Of a DNA stretch of 64,000 bases, positions 53,669 through 62,174 are shown in pieces (the stretch's first letter is position 1; every line of letters starts with the position of its first letter). The notes below the pieces were generated by a model, which had not been told where the DNA came from, made no database searches, and was given only the letters and a program-made list of their open reading frames with translations. The translations under genes and the position numbers were made by a program. The stretch lies in contig CASFXH010000006.1 of assembly GCA_949298575.1 (NCBI GenBank), forward strand, positions 1 through 64,000, in the 5' to 3' direction. The stretch comes from an uncultured Parabacteroides sp. (GTDB taxonomy: Bacteria; Bacteroidota; Bacteroidia; Bacteroidales; Tannerellaceae).

Positions 53669-53818
53669 CTCGATTCTTGGACGAGAAATTTCGCGTTCGG
53701 CAAATAGGGAATAGTAGGACACCCATCTCTAATGACCGATTGGAGTTAAAAGGATTGTCGAAAAATCTATTGCGTGAAGTCTTTTTAGGAAACTTATAGC
53801 GCTTATTTGGAAAAACAG

Positions 53819-53850
53819 TTTGATAGAAAATGAGAGATATTGTATTTTTG
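53819..53850 (+). promoter_or_regulatory. promoter of the coiled-coil protein gene (TTTG-20-TATTTTTG)
   Basis: TTTG (53819-53822), 20 bases, TATTTTTG (53843-53850), 23 bases before ATG 53874: full consensus match at both boxes. Confidence 0.8.
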
Positions 53851-53873
53851 TGCGTCTAAATAAAGTGATTCCT

Positions 53874-54779
53874 ATGAACTTGGAAAAGAAAGAGATGAAA
53901 GAAATCAATAAGTTGACGTTGCTTATCGTCGCTGTTATTGTACTTGTGCTCGTGATTGCGGGAGGCGGTTTTTATATTTATCATCAAAAGCAACAGATGA
54001 GTGACCTGGTTGAAACTTTTGACTTGGAGAAGGAATCCTTGGAAGATGAGTTTAATGAATTGTCGCTGCAATACGAGGGTTATAAGTTTAGTGTTGGTAA
54101 TGACTCTTTAGTCGCTTTGCTTTCTTCGGAACAAGCGAAGGTGCAGCGCCTTTTGGAGGAATTGCGAACAGTCAAGGCAACAAACGCGAAAGAAATTTCT
54201 CGATTGAAGAAGGAATTGGAAACTTTGCGGAAGGTCATGCGGAATTATGTAGTGCAGATCGATTCATTGAATCGGGAGAATGAACAACTTAAGGTCGAGA
54301 ATAAGAAAGTTGTGGAGAACTATAACCGGGTCAGTACGCAAGCGGAGACCTTGAAGAAGGAAAAGGAGAAATTGACGGAGCGTGTGACTTTAGCCAGTCG
54401 ATTGGATGCCACAAATATTTCGATCACACCAGTGAATTCGAGAGGCAGGTTGGCGAAACGTATCAAGAGAATGCAACAATTTGTCGTGAATTTCACGATA
54501 GCGAAAAATATTACCGCGCCGGTAGGAGAGAAGGATATCTATGTGCGCATCATGAAACCGGATGATGATATCTTGGTGAAAAGTCGGACAGATTTGTTTA
54601 CTTTTGAAGGAAAGGAAATTAATTACTCAATGAAGAAAATGATCGAATATGAGGGGGAGGAGATCCCAGTTACCTTATATTGGGATATTGAGGAGTTTTT
54701 ATTGCCAGGTACTTATCGTGTTGATATTTTCGCTGATGGTAATTTGATTGGTCAAAAGAACTTTGATTTGAAAGATTAA
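53874..54779 (+). CDS. membrane-anchored coiled-coil protein
   Basis: 301 residues. One TM (KLTLLIVAVIVLVLVIAGGG) near residue 15, then a long coiled coil (about residues 40-180; e.g. RLKKELETLRKVMRNYVVQI and LNRENEQLKVENKKVVENY), then a globular C-terminal domain of about 110 residues (QQFVVNFTIAKNITAPVGEK, YVRIMKPDDDILVKSRTD, LLPGTYRVDIFADG). I do not recognise the family. Topology suggests a periplasmic coiled coil. ATG 53874 is set by the promoter; the TTG at 53820 lies inside it. Single gene. Confidence 0.8.
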   Translation: MNLEKKEMKEINKLTLLIVAVIVLVLVIAGGGFYIYHQKQQMSDLVETFDLEKESLEDEFNELSLQYEGYKFSVGNDSLVALLSSEQAKVQRLLEELRTVKATNAKEISRLKKELETLRKVMRNYVVQIDSLNRENEQLKVENKKVVENYNRVSTQAETLKKEKEKLTERVTLASRLDATNISITPVNSRGRLAKRIKRMQQFVVNFTIAKNITAPVGEKDIYVRIMKPDDDILVKSRTDLFTFEGKEINYSMKKMIEYEGEEIPVTLYWDIEEFLLPGTYRVDIFADGNLIGQKNFDLKD

Positions 54780-54788
54780 ATTGAAGAG

Positions 54789-54812
54789 GGAGCTTGAAAA
54801 AGCTCCTTTTTT
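54789..54812 (+). terminator. terminator of the coiled-coil gene
   Basis: GGAGCTT (54789-54795), loop GAAA, AAGCTCC (54800-54806), then six T residues. Confidence 0.8.
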
Positions 54813-54886
54813 GTTGAACCAGATCAGTCCTTATCTTGTTTATAAGTTATGTTGAGGAAACAATAAGGCTATTAACGATATTAGGA

Positions 54887-56266
54887 ATGAAAAAGATTAT
54901 CCTGTTATTTGCGTTCTGTTGGGTGTCGACTATTATGTATGCCCAAAATCAGATTTTGTCTTTGGAGGCATGCCGGGATTTGGCGTTGCGGAATAATAAG
55001 GAGCTAAATATATCCAAAGAGAATATCAGGTTGGCGGATTATGAGAAAAAAGCGGCCTTTACGAAATACTTTCCACAGCTTTCGGCGAATGGCGCTTATA
55101 TGTGGAATCAAAAGGATTTGAATTTGTTGGATATGGGGGCTCTTTCTTCTTCTTTGAGTTCTTCTTTAGGTGGTTTGGCACAGTTGCCCGCTATTCAAAA
55201 CGCTTTTTCGGCGATTGATAATCTCCAACGTTTGGATGTGCAAAATATTTGGATTGGGAACGTATCATTGGTTCAGCCCGTTTTTATGGGAGGGAAAATT
55301 ATCAATTATAATCAAATCGCGAAATACGCGAAGGATTTGGCTGAGTCGATGAACGATTCGCGATTACAGGAGTTGATCTATAAGACGGATGAAACATATT
55401 GGCAAGTGATTTCTTTGGTGAATAAGAAGAAATTGGCGGATGCGTATGTCTCGCTTTTACGGAAGATGAATGAGGACATTACGGCGATGATCTCGGAAGG
55501 GGTCGCGACGGAAGCGGATGGTTTATCCGTGAAAGTCAAATTGAATGAGGCGGAGATGGCGCAGATAAAGGTGGATAATGGTTTGGCTTTGACTCGGATG
55601 TTGTTGGCTCAACTTTGTGGTTTGCCTTTGGAGGAACCTATTCATTTGGCGGATGAGAATTTAAATGACTTCCCGGTTAATGACCAAGTGATCGCGGCAG
55701 ACGTAAATGAAGCGTTCATGAATCGGAGTGAGCTGAGGAGCTTGGATTTGGCGAAGAAAATTTATAGTCGGAAAGAACGAATAGTCTTGTCTGATCTTTT
55801 ACCCAATGTCGCTTTTACCGCGAATTATTTCGTGACTAATCCTAATTTGTTCAATGGTTTCAAGAATGATTTCGCGGGGATGTTTAATATTGGCGTGATG
55901 GTGAAGGTCCCTATTTCCGCTTGGTGGGAAGGAACCTACAAGAGGAACGCGGCTAAGGCGGAAACTCGTATTAAAGCCTTGGAATGGGAAGACGCTCGGG
56001 AAAAGATAGAGCTTCAAGTTAATCAATCTGTTTATAAAGCGAATGAGGCGAGAAAGAAGTTGGAGGCGACTTATCGGAACATGGAAAGCGCGGAGGAGAA
56101 CCTTCGCCATGCTAATTTTGGTTTCGAGGAAGGCGTGATACCCGCCTTGAATTTAATGGAAGCACAGACCGCTTGGGTGTCTGCGCGTTCTAGTTTGATT
56201 GACGCTCAAATCGAAGTTCGGTTGACGGAGGTTTATTTGATGAAGTCGATGGGGAAATTGAAGTAA
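54887..56266 (+). CDS. TolC-family outer-membrane protein
   Basis: 459 residues, signal peptide MKKIILLFAFCWVSTIMYAQ, then TolC helices (SLEACRDLALRNNKELNISK, YKTDETYWQVISLVNKKKLA, RKKLEATYRNMESAEENLRH). It would be the outer-membrane channel of the exporter encoded by the next three genes. ATG 54887 gives the signal peptide; an in-frame TTG-type start at 54836 does not. 38 bases to the adaptor gene. Confidence 0.9.
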   Translation: MKKIILLFAFCWVSTIMYAQNQILSLEACRDLALRNNKELNISKENIRLADYEKKAAFTKYFPQLSANGAYMWNQKDLNLLDMGALSSSLSSSLGGLAQLPAIQNAFSAIDNLQRLDVQNIWIGNVSLVQPVFMGGKIINYNQIAKYAKDLAESMNDSRLQELIYKTDETYWQVISLVNKKKLADAYVSLLRKMNEDITAMISEGVATEADGLSVKVKLNEAEMAQIKVDNGLALTRMLLAQLCGLPLEEPIHLADENLNDFPVNDQVIAADVNEAFMNRSELRSLDLAKKIYSRKERIVLSDLLPNVAFTANYFVTNPNLFNGFKNDFAGMFNIGVMVKVPISAWWEGTYKRNAAKAETRIKALEWEDAREKIELQVNQSVYKANEARKKLEATYRNMESAEENLRHANFGFEEGVIPALNLMEAQTAWVSARSSLIDAQIEVRLTEVYLMKSMGKLK

Positions 56267-56304
56267 GGGAATTATGATATCTAATTAAAAAAGAAAACGA
56301 TAAG

Positions 56305-57318
56305 ATGGACGTGAATAAGAAATTCTCAATTAATAACATGATGTTGGCCTTCATCGCGGTGTTGGCCGTGATCGTGTTGGTGGCATTGGCTGGCTTTTTC
56401 CTTCTGACGCCTCCTGATGATTATATTATGGGGCAGGCGGAAGTAACGCAGGTACGTATCTCTGGTAAAGTGCCGGGTCGTGTCGCGGAGTATCGTTTTG
56501 ATGAAGGCGATCGAGTAAAGGCGGGCGATACTTTAGTCCTTTTGGAGACGCCGGAGGTATGGGCTAAATTGCGCCAGGCGGAGGCGGCACGGGCGGCGGC
56601 GGAAGCGCAGAACCAAAAGGCGGAGAACGGCGCGAGAACGCAAGAGGTCGCGGCGGCTTATGAGATGTGGCAGAAGGCGAAAGCGGGTTTATCGATCGCT
56701 GAGAAATCGTATGAACGGATTCAGAATCTTTTTGAGAAAGGCGTGATGTCCGCTCAGAAACGGGATGAAGTGAAAGCGAATTATGACGCGATGGTCGCGA
56801 CGGAAAAGGCCGCGAGGTCACAATATGAGATGGCGAAAGAAGGCGCTCGTCGGGAGGATAAAGCGGCTGCCGCGGCTTTGGTGGAACGGGCGGATGGCGC
56901 GATTGCTGAGGTGAACGCTTATGTGGAAGAGGGTGCGTTGGTCTCTCCGATTGATGGGGAAGTGTCCGAGCGCTTCCCTCAAGTGGGAGAATTGGTGGGC
57001 ACGGGTGCGCCTATCATGAATATCTCGGATTTGGATGATCTTTGGGTGACGTTTAGCGTACGCGAGGATTTATTGCGCGATATCAAGATTGGAACGGAAC
57101 TGACGGCTTTCATTCCGGCGTTGGGCGATCTGCCAATCCGGTTGAAAGTTTATTATATGAAGGATATGGGTTCGTACGCGGCTTGGAAGGCTACGAAAGC
57201 GATGGGGGAATATGACGCGAAGACCTTTGAGGTGCGGACTCGCCCGTTGGAGAAAGTGGCTGATTTGAGGCCGGGAATGTCCGTAATCTTAAAAAAGAAA
57301 GGTAAGATGATCCTATGA
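56305..57318 (+). CDS. HlyD-family membrane fusion (adaptor) protein
   Basis: 337 residues. One N-terminal TM (MMLAFIAVLAVIVLVALAGF), lipoyl-like hairpin (VRISGKVPGRVAEYRFDEGD, VKAGDTLVLLETPE), an Ala-rich alpha hairpin (residues ~95-195), then the barrel domain (VSPIDGEVSERFPQVGELVG). It resembles YbhG/EmrA-type adaptors paired with ABC-2 permeases. Its stop overlaps the first permease start by four bases. Confidence 0.9.
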   Translation: MDVNKKFSINNMMLAFIAVLAVIVLVALAGFFLLTPPDDYIMGQAEVTQVRISGKVPGRVAEYRFDEGDRVKAGDTLVLLETPEVWAKLRQAEAARAAAEAQNQKAENGARTQEVAAAYEMWQKAKAGLSIAEKSYERIQNLFEKGVMSAQKRDEVKANYDAMVATEKAARSQYEMAKEGARREDKAAAAALVERADGAIAEVNAYVEEGALVSPIDGEVSERFPQVGELVGTGAPIMNISDLDDLWVTFSVREDLLRDIKIGTELTAFIPALGDLPIRLKVYYMKDMGSYAAWKATKAMGEYDAKTFEVRTRPLEKVADLRPGMSVILKKKGKMIL

Positions 57319-58493
57319 CGATCCGAGAGTGTGTCGATCGAATCACGCGAATTGCCAAGCGGGAGGTGCGGCGGATGGTTTCCGCTCCGATCTATTTCTT
57401 CTGCATGTTGGTGGCGCCGATTATCACGGTGACTTTTTTTGTCTCCTTGATGCGAGCGGGCTTACCTGCCGATATGCCTATCGCCGTGGTTGATCAGGAG
57501 AATACGTCGACCACACGGAATTTAATTCGTCAGCTGGATGCCTTTAGCCAAACACGAGTCGCTTTTTCGACACCTTCTTTCGAGGAAGCTCGTCTGGCGA
57601 TGCAAGAGGGAGAGATCTATGGGATCTTTTATATTCCAGAGGATTTTACGGTCGAGGCGACGACAGGCAAACGCCCCCGCCTCTCGTTTTATACGAATGG
57701 CACTTATTTGATTGCCGCTTCCTTGTTATTCCGGGATATGAAAACTATGTCGGTCTTGGCGGGCGCCGCGGTGGGCTTGCAGACAGGGCGGGCTAAGGGA
57801 TATACGGATGATCAGATCATGAGCCAACTACAACCGATCGTAATTGATACCCATCCGATCGGGAATCCTTGGCTTAATTATGGCGTTTACTTAAACAATA
57901 CCTTGATTCCAGGCGTTCTCCAATTGATGATTTTTCTTGTGACAGTCTATGGAATAGGAATGGAGATTAAGCGCTCGACCGCTCGCGAATGGTTGGGGCT
58001 TGGTGGAAATTCCTTGTGGGTTAGCTTGGTGGGGAAGTTGTTGCCTCAGACAATTGTTTTTACCTTAGTTTCTTTCTTGATTGCGGTCGTGCTTTATGCT
58101 TACAATGCGTACCCATTGCGGTGCGGATGGCTGCCGATGCTGGTCGCGTTGTTTTTCTTGGTGATCGCTTCACAGGCGGTGGGGGTTTTTATGATTGGGG
58201 TATTGCCGACGCCTCGCTTGGGGTTGAGTTTCGCGAGCTTGTTTGGAATGCTCGCTTTCTCGATCGTGGGTTTCTCGTTCCCGGTTCAGGGAATGTATCC
58301 GGCGTTGCAAGCTTGGGCTTATTTGTTTCCCCTTCGTCATTATTTCTTGATTTACGTGGATCAAGCCTTGAATGGGCGTGAGCTTTATTATACCGTGGGT
58401 GAGTATTTGTGGTTGCTGGCTTTCTTGATCTTGCCTTTCTTGATTGGGCGGAACTTGAAGCGAGCGTTGTTGGAATTTAAGTATATCCCTTAA
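57315..58493 (+). CDS. ABC-2 type transporter permease (first)
   Basis: 392 residues. N-terminal TM (MVSAPIYFFCMLVAPIITVT), a periplasmic domain to about residue 165, then five TMs (LIPGVLQLMIFLVTVYGIGM; LVSFLIAVVLYAYNAY; FLVIASQAVGVFMIGV; ASLFGMLAFSIVGFSFP; WLLAFLILPFLIG). This is the YbhS/YhhJ pattern of an ABC-2 exporter subunit. Coupled to the adaptor by an ATGA overlap. Confidence 0.88.
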   Translation: MTIRECVDRITRIAKREVRRMVSAPIYFFCMLVAPIITVTFFVSLMRAGLPADMPIAVVDQENTSTTRNLIRQLDAFSQTRVAFSTPSFEEARLAMQEGEIYGIFYIPEDFTVEATTGKRPRLSFYTNGTYLIAASLLFRDMKTMSVLAGAAVGLQTGRAKGYTDDQIMSQLQPIVIDTHPIGNPWLNYGVYLNNTLIPGVLQLMIFLVTVYGIGMEIKRSTAREWLGLGGNSLWVSLVGKLLPQTIVFTLVSFLIAVVLYAYNAYPLRCGWLPMLVALFFLVIASQAVGVFMIGVLPTPRLGLSFASLFGMLAFSIVGFSFPVQGMYPALQAWAYLFPLRHYFLIYVDQALNGRELYYTVGEYLWLLAFLILPFLIGRNLKRALLEFKYIP

Positions 58494-58505
58494 ACGTGAG
58501 AAGAG

Positions 58506-59780
58506 ATGGAACGAACGTATCGATTGCGTGATCTGATCAAGCGGGGTGTCGTGGACTTGTTTTATGTCTTCCGGGAAGAGTTTCGGAACGTGTTCCGCGA
58601 TTCTGGGGTCTTGATCTTCTTTTTTCTCGTCCCCTTGGCCTATCCGGTGCTCTATGCTTTTATATATAATAAGGAAGTAGTGCATGAGGCGAAGTTGGTG
58701 GTGGTCGATCTATGTGATACCTATTCGAGCCGGGAGTTTATCCGGCGGGTCGACGCGACGGGCGACGTGCGGGTAGTTCATGTTTGCGCGGATATGCGTG
58801 AGGCTCGTGAGTGGGTCGATCGGAAAAAGGCGTATGGCATCTTGAGTTTCCCGCCTTCATTCAGCGCTGATTTGCACCGAGGTGAGCAAACCAGGGTCTC
58901 TCTTTATTGTGATATGAGTTCGTTGCTCTTTTATAAAGCTTTCTTGCTTTCGGCCACGGAAGTCTCGTTGGAAATGGGGGCGGAAATGCGGGCGAGGAAT
59001 ATCCCTTCGTCGACTACGGAGATGGAGCGAATCACTATTGATCCGATCCCCTATGACTCGATAGCCCTCTTCAATCCTGCGAATGGTTTCGCCAGTTTCT
59101 TGGTGCCCGCTATTTTGGCGCTGGTGATTCAGCAAACCTTGATACTCGGTATTGGGATGCTGGGCGGAACGGCTCGTGAGCGGAATCGTTTCCGGGGATT
59201 GGTGCCGCTCACCAGGCATTATGGCGGGACGCTCCGGGTTGTCATGGGGCGGGCCTTGACTTACCTAACGCTTTATGCGCTTGTCTGCCTATGGGTCTTA
59301 TGGATCGTGCCGAGGCTGTTTTCTCTGCCGCAAGTTGGTCAGCCAATGACGATTGTACTTTTTGTCTTACCATATTTATTGGCTTGTGTCTTTTTCGCGA
59401 TGACGCTCTCCGGATTCCTGACCAGTCGCGAGTCGCCGATGTTAGTATTTGTATTCACGTCCTTGATTTTCCTTTTCATCTCAGGCGTCTCTTGGCCTTT
59501 GTCCGCCATTCCTCCTTTTTGGAAAGCGTTCGGTTATTTGGTCCCTTCCACGCCAGGTATCCAAGGATTTATCCGGATCAATACGGCGGGAGCTACGCTC
59601 AATGAGGTGGCCCACGAATACCGTGTGTTGTGGCTGCAAGCTGGATTCTATTTCATTACCTCGTGCTTGGTCTATCGTCTTCAAATCATCCTTTCTCGTC
59701 GGCGCATGTTTCGGCGTTATCGGGAAATGCGGATGCTTCGTCAGCGAAGAAGGCTCCATGAAGAAAGTAGGGATGCCTAA
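58506..59780 (+). CDS. ABC-2 type transporter permease (second)
   Basis: 424 residues, same ABC-2 architecture as the preceding gene, with N-terminal FRDSGVLIFFFLVPLAYPVL, C-terminal segment VFTSLIFLFISGVSWPLSAIP and a basic tail (RRRMFRRYREMRMLRQRRRL). The pair likely forms a heterodimer. It starts 12 bases after the first permease stop. No ATP-binding gene follows within the window before the 59994 gene. Confidence 0.88.
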   Translation: MERTYRLRDLIKRGVVDLFYVFREEFRNVFRDSGVLIFFFLVPLAYPVLYAFIYNKEVVHEAKLVVVDLCDTYSSREFIRRVDATGDVRVVHVCADMREAREWVDRKKAYGILSFPPSFSADLHRGEQTRVSLYCDMSSLLFYKAFLLSATEVSLEMGAEMRARNIPSSTTEMERITIDPIPYDSIALFNPANGFASFLVPAILALVIQQTLILGIGMLGGTARERNRFRGLVPLTRHYGGTLRVVMGRALTYLTLYALVCLWVLWIVPRLFSLPQVGQPMTIVLFVLPYLLACVFFAMTLSGFLTSRESPMLVFVFTSLIFLFISGVSWPLSAIPPFWKAFGYLVPSTPGIQGFIRINTAGATLNEVAHEYRVLWLQAGFYFITSCLVYRLQIILSRRRMFRRYREMRMLRQRRRLHEESRDA

Positions 59781-59951
59781 TTGAGGCGTGCGAGAAGTTT
59801 ACTTATAAGGCGCGAAAAGCCTGATTTCGCTCGTAACGACGCCCACTCGGGCCCTCTAAAGGTAGAGAAATGATAAGAAAGTGAGGATGATTATTTATTT
59901 TTGAAGAATTTAACGTCGAAAAGCATCAAGGATGAGAATATAACACCTACT

Positions 59952-59983
59952 TTTGTGAAAAATCTTTGAGAAACATAAATTTG
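59952..59983 (+). promoter_or_regulatory. promoter close to the 59994 start (TTTG-20-TAAATTTG)
   Basis: TTTG (59952-59955), 20 bases, TAAATTTG (59976-59983), only 10 bases before ATG 59994, so a leader of a few bases or none. A second -7-like box, TACTTTTG, lies at 59948-59955 and overlaps the TTTG; it lacks a clear -33 but would give a leader of about 30 bases. Confidence 0.55.
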
Positions 59984-59993
59984 TAGTAGTACT

Positions 59994-60917
59994 ATGCAAA
60001 ACAGACGTGATTTTTTAAAGCGAGCATCTCTTTTGCTCGCGGGTGGTTTGGTAGCTCCGCAGATCTTGACATCTTGCGGTGGCAAGAGTGCTTCCGGTGA
60101 GGCTGCCGCGGGTGCCGGTGAGGCTGCCGCTCAAGCGGCTAAGAAGCATATTGGTCTTCAATTGTATTCTTTGCGTGACGATATCAACGATCTGGGTATC
60201 CAGAAAGTGTTGGAGATCGTTTCGAAGATGGGTTACGTGAACTTGGAAACCGCTGGTTATAGCGACGATGGTAAGATCTACGGCGTTGATCCGACGGAAT
60301 TCAAGAAGATGTGCAGCGACCTGGGTATGCGGGTGACGAGCGCGCACTTGACACACTTCTTGAGCGACGACATGAACAAGGATTTGGTTTGGTGGAACAA
60401 CGCGATCGAGGCGCACAAGAAAGCGGGCATGAAGTATATGGTTATGCCGGTTTCTCCGATCAACGAGCGGGCTTCTTTGGACGACCTGAAACGTTATTTC
60501 GGCGATTATTTCTATCAAATCGGTTTGGCTGCCGCAGGCGCGGGCATCAAGTTTGGTTATCACAACCACGACTACGAGTTCAAGCAAATCGATGGTAAGT
60601 TGATTTATGATCAGATGTTGGAATACTCCAGCCCTGACCATGTGATGTTCGAGATGGACGTGTATTGGTTGAAACGTGGTGGACAGGATCCAGTTGATTA
60701 CCTGAAGAGATTCCCGAACCGTTTCCCGATCCTCCATATCAAGGACGAGAAGGCGATTGGCGCGAGCGGTACGATGGACTTCAAGCCGATCTTCGAGCAA
60801 GCTTACGCGAATGGCGTGAAAGATTGGTATGTTGAGGTTGAGCGTTACGATGGTACGCCGCAGGAGGATGTACAGAAGAGCTATGACTTCCTGAACAACG
60901 CGGATTATGTGAAGTAA
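59994..60917 (+). CDS. Tat-exported sugar phosphate isomerase/epimerase-like lipoprotein
   Basis: 307 residues. N-terminus NRRDFLKRASLLLAGGLVAP has a twin-arginine motif (RRDFLK) and is followed by a lipobox-like ILTSC (Cys29), so export via Tat and lipidation are likely. TIM-barrel domain with AHLTHFLSDDMNKDL, FGYHNHDYEFKQ, EMDVYWLKRGGQDP, LHIKDEKAI and WYVEVERYDGTPQ. Codon choice (GGT, CGT, GCT) suggests strong expression. Family acts on sugars; substrate unknown. Its paralogue is at 46901. Confidence 0.88.
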   Translation: MQNRRDFLKRASLLLAGGLVAPQILTSCGGKSASGEAAAGAGEAAAQAAKKHIGLQLYSLRDDINDLGIQKVLEIVSKMGYVNLETAGYSDDGKIYGVDPTEFKKMCSDLGMRVTSAHLTHFLSDDMNKDLVWWNNAIEAHKKAGMKYMVMPVSPINERASLDDLKRYFGDYFYQIGLAAAGAGIKFGYHNHDYEFKQIDGKLIYDQMLEYSSPDHVMFEMDVYWLKRGGQDPVDYLKRFPNRFPILHIKDEKAIGASGTMDFKPIFEQAYANGVKDWYVEVERYDGTPQEDVQKSYDFLNNADYVK

Positions 60918-60942
60918 TGTTGTATTCTCATATGTTTTTACT

Positions 60943-60976
60943 GCCGTGTACGGGGGTGTCCCGTGCACGGCTTTTT
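60943..60976 (+). terminator. terminator of the 59994 gene
   Basis: GCCGTGTACGGG (60943-60954) / CCCGTGCACGGC (60960-60971), one G-T pair, then TTTTTATT. Also lies just after the convergent HAD gene end. Confidence 0.85.
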
Positions 60977-60982
60977 ATTGTT

Positions 60983-61729
60983 TTATTCGGCGAGGGTAAT
61001 GGCTCGCGAGAAGCGGATCAGCTCGTCCCAGTTTTCGGCTAGCTCGGTCATGTTCGCGAAGAGGAGATCCGCGCCCGCCTCGAGTAAGACCTCGTCTTTC
61101 AAGGGACCGGTATTGACCGCGATGGTGAATATTCCGGCGGCGACACCCGCTTCGACCCCCATTGGCGCGTTCTCGACGACAATCGCCTCGTTGGCCTTGA
61201 CGCCCGCTTTCTCCAGCCCCATCAGATAAGGCTCGGGGTGGGGTTTCCCGTATTTTACGTCGAATGCCGTCACCATTTTCTCGGGCGAGAAAATGCCGGG
61301 ATAGCTGTGATCCAGCTTGTCGATCAGCGTTCGTTGCCCCGAGCCGGTGACGACCAGCCGTTGCGCGCCACTCGTTTTTACCTTTTCCAGTACGGCTGCC
61401 GCTCCGGGCATGGGCGTCCCGTCGTTCATTTGTTTGAACAGGCGGGTTTTCTCCTCATAGAGGTTTTTCTTTTCTTCCGTCGTGGCGTTCCGGTGGAACG
61501 TGCGTAGGAATAATTCGTTTATCGTATTCTCACCTGTTTGTCCTTCAAACAAGTAAAAATCTTCCGGTGTGGCGTCTAGGTGATATGTCCTCGCGATGCT
61601 CATCCACGACCGTGCGTGAAATCGCATGGAGTCGTAAAGCACGCCGTCCATATCGAACAAGACGGCCTTAGGGTTCAATCTCTCATGTCCTTGTTTTCGC
61701 AAATAACGGATAATCGCTTCTTTTATCAT
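60983..61729 (-). CDS. HAD-superfamily phosphatase/beta-phosphoglucomutase-like protein
   Basis: 248 residues. The core has motif I FDMDGVLYDS near residue 25, motif II VTGSGQ, motif III Lys in KYGKPHPEPYLMGL, and motif IV VVENAPMGVEAG. Cap between motifs I and II fits subclass I (beta-PGM or phosphoglycolate phosphatase-like). An N-terminal extension of about 20 residues precedes motif I. Substrate not predictable. Converges on the 59994 gene with the shared terminator between. Confidence 0.88.
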   Translation of the reverse strand: MIKEAIIRYLRKQGHERLNPKAVLFDMDGVLYDSMRFHARSWMSIARTYHLDATPEDFYLFEGQTGENTINELFLRTFHRNATTEEKKNLYEEKTRLFKQMNDGTPMPGAAAVLEKVKTSGAQRLVVTGSGQRTLIDKLDHSYPGIFSPEKMVTAFDVKYGKPHPEPYLMGLEKAGVKANEAIVVENAPMGVEAGVAAGIFTIAVNTGPLKDEVLLEAGADLLFANMTELAENWDELIRFSRAITLAE

Positions 61730-61755
61730 GTTCCAATAACCTTAAAAACTCGCCG

Positions 61756-61763
61756 CGAAGTTA
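61756..61763 (-). promoter_or_regulatory. candidate TTCG-type -7 box of the HAD gene
   Basis: Minus-strand TAACTTCG, 26 bases before ATG 61729; -33 not clear. Confidence 0.35.
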
Positions 61764-61951
61764 AGGAATAACCCGCTATGGAACGTCTTCAACGATCTTC
61801 CAATCTCCCCGTCCGTTCGTCGCGCGAATGCGAAAAGAAGTGCCTATCTTTACGGGCCGAACGGGCTTGTTGGGCCCGAAAGGAAGTTCCCGGTGGGGGC
61901 GACGGCGTGCGGAGGGATCGCCAGCGTCGTCGCCGCTGTCCGGGAGACGCC

Positions 61952-62045
61952 TTCCCGCCTCGCAGGAGGTGCCTTCCCGATGGTCGGGAGGTGCCTTCCC
62001 GGATGTCGGGAGGTGGCTTCCCGATGGTCGGGAGGTGGCCTCCCG
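61952..62045. repeat. intergenic palindromic array E (4 x 22 bp)
   Basis: Units at 61952, 61974, 61996 and 62018, with a diverged fifth to about 62045. Core: TTCCCGA-TGG-TCGGGAG; unit 3 reads CCCGG-ATG-TCGGG, kept by a G-T pair. It lies in the 445-base gap between the divergent HAD and A2M genes (61730-62174). Open frames over it on both strands are not gene-like. Confidence 0.8.
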
Positions 62046-62174
62046 TTTCGGGGCGGGCGGCATGGCGCACGGAAAGGAGGCGCGGCGGGGCGATTTATAA
62101 CAACCTTTAAGAGGCCGTTGACAACCTTTCACGCGCCAATTCAATCTATAGGATGAAACAAACAAAGAGATGGT

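Noticed and set aside
61776-62165. Open frames of 90-130 codons on both strands
   Set aside because: Low-complexity frames through array E, between divergent promoters.
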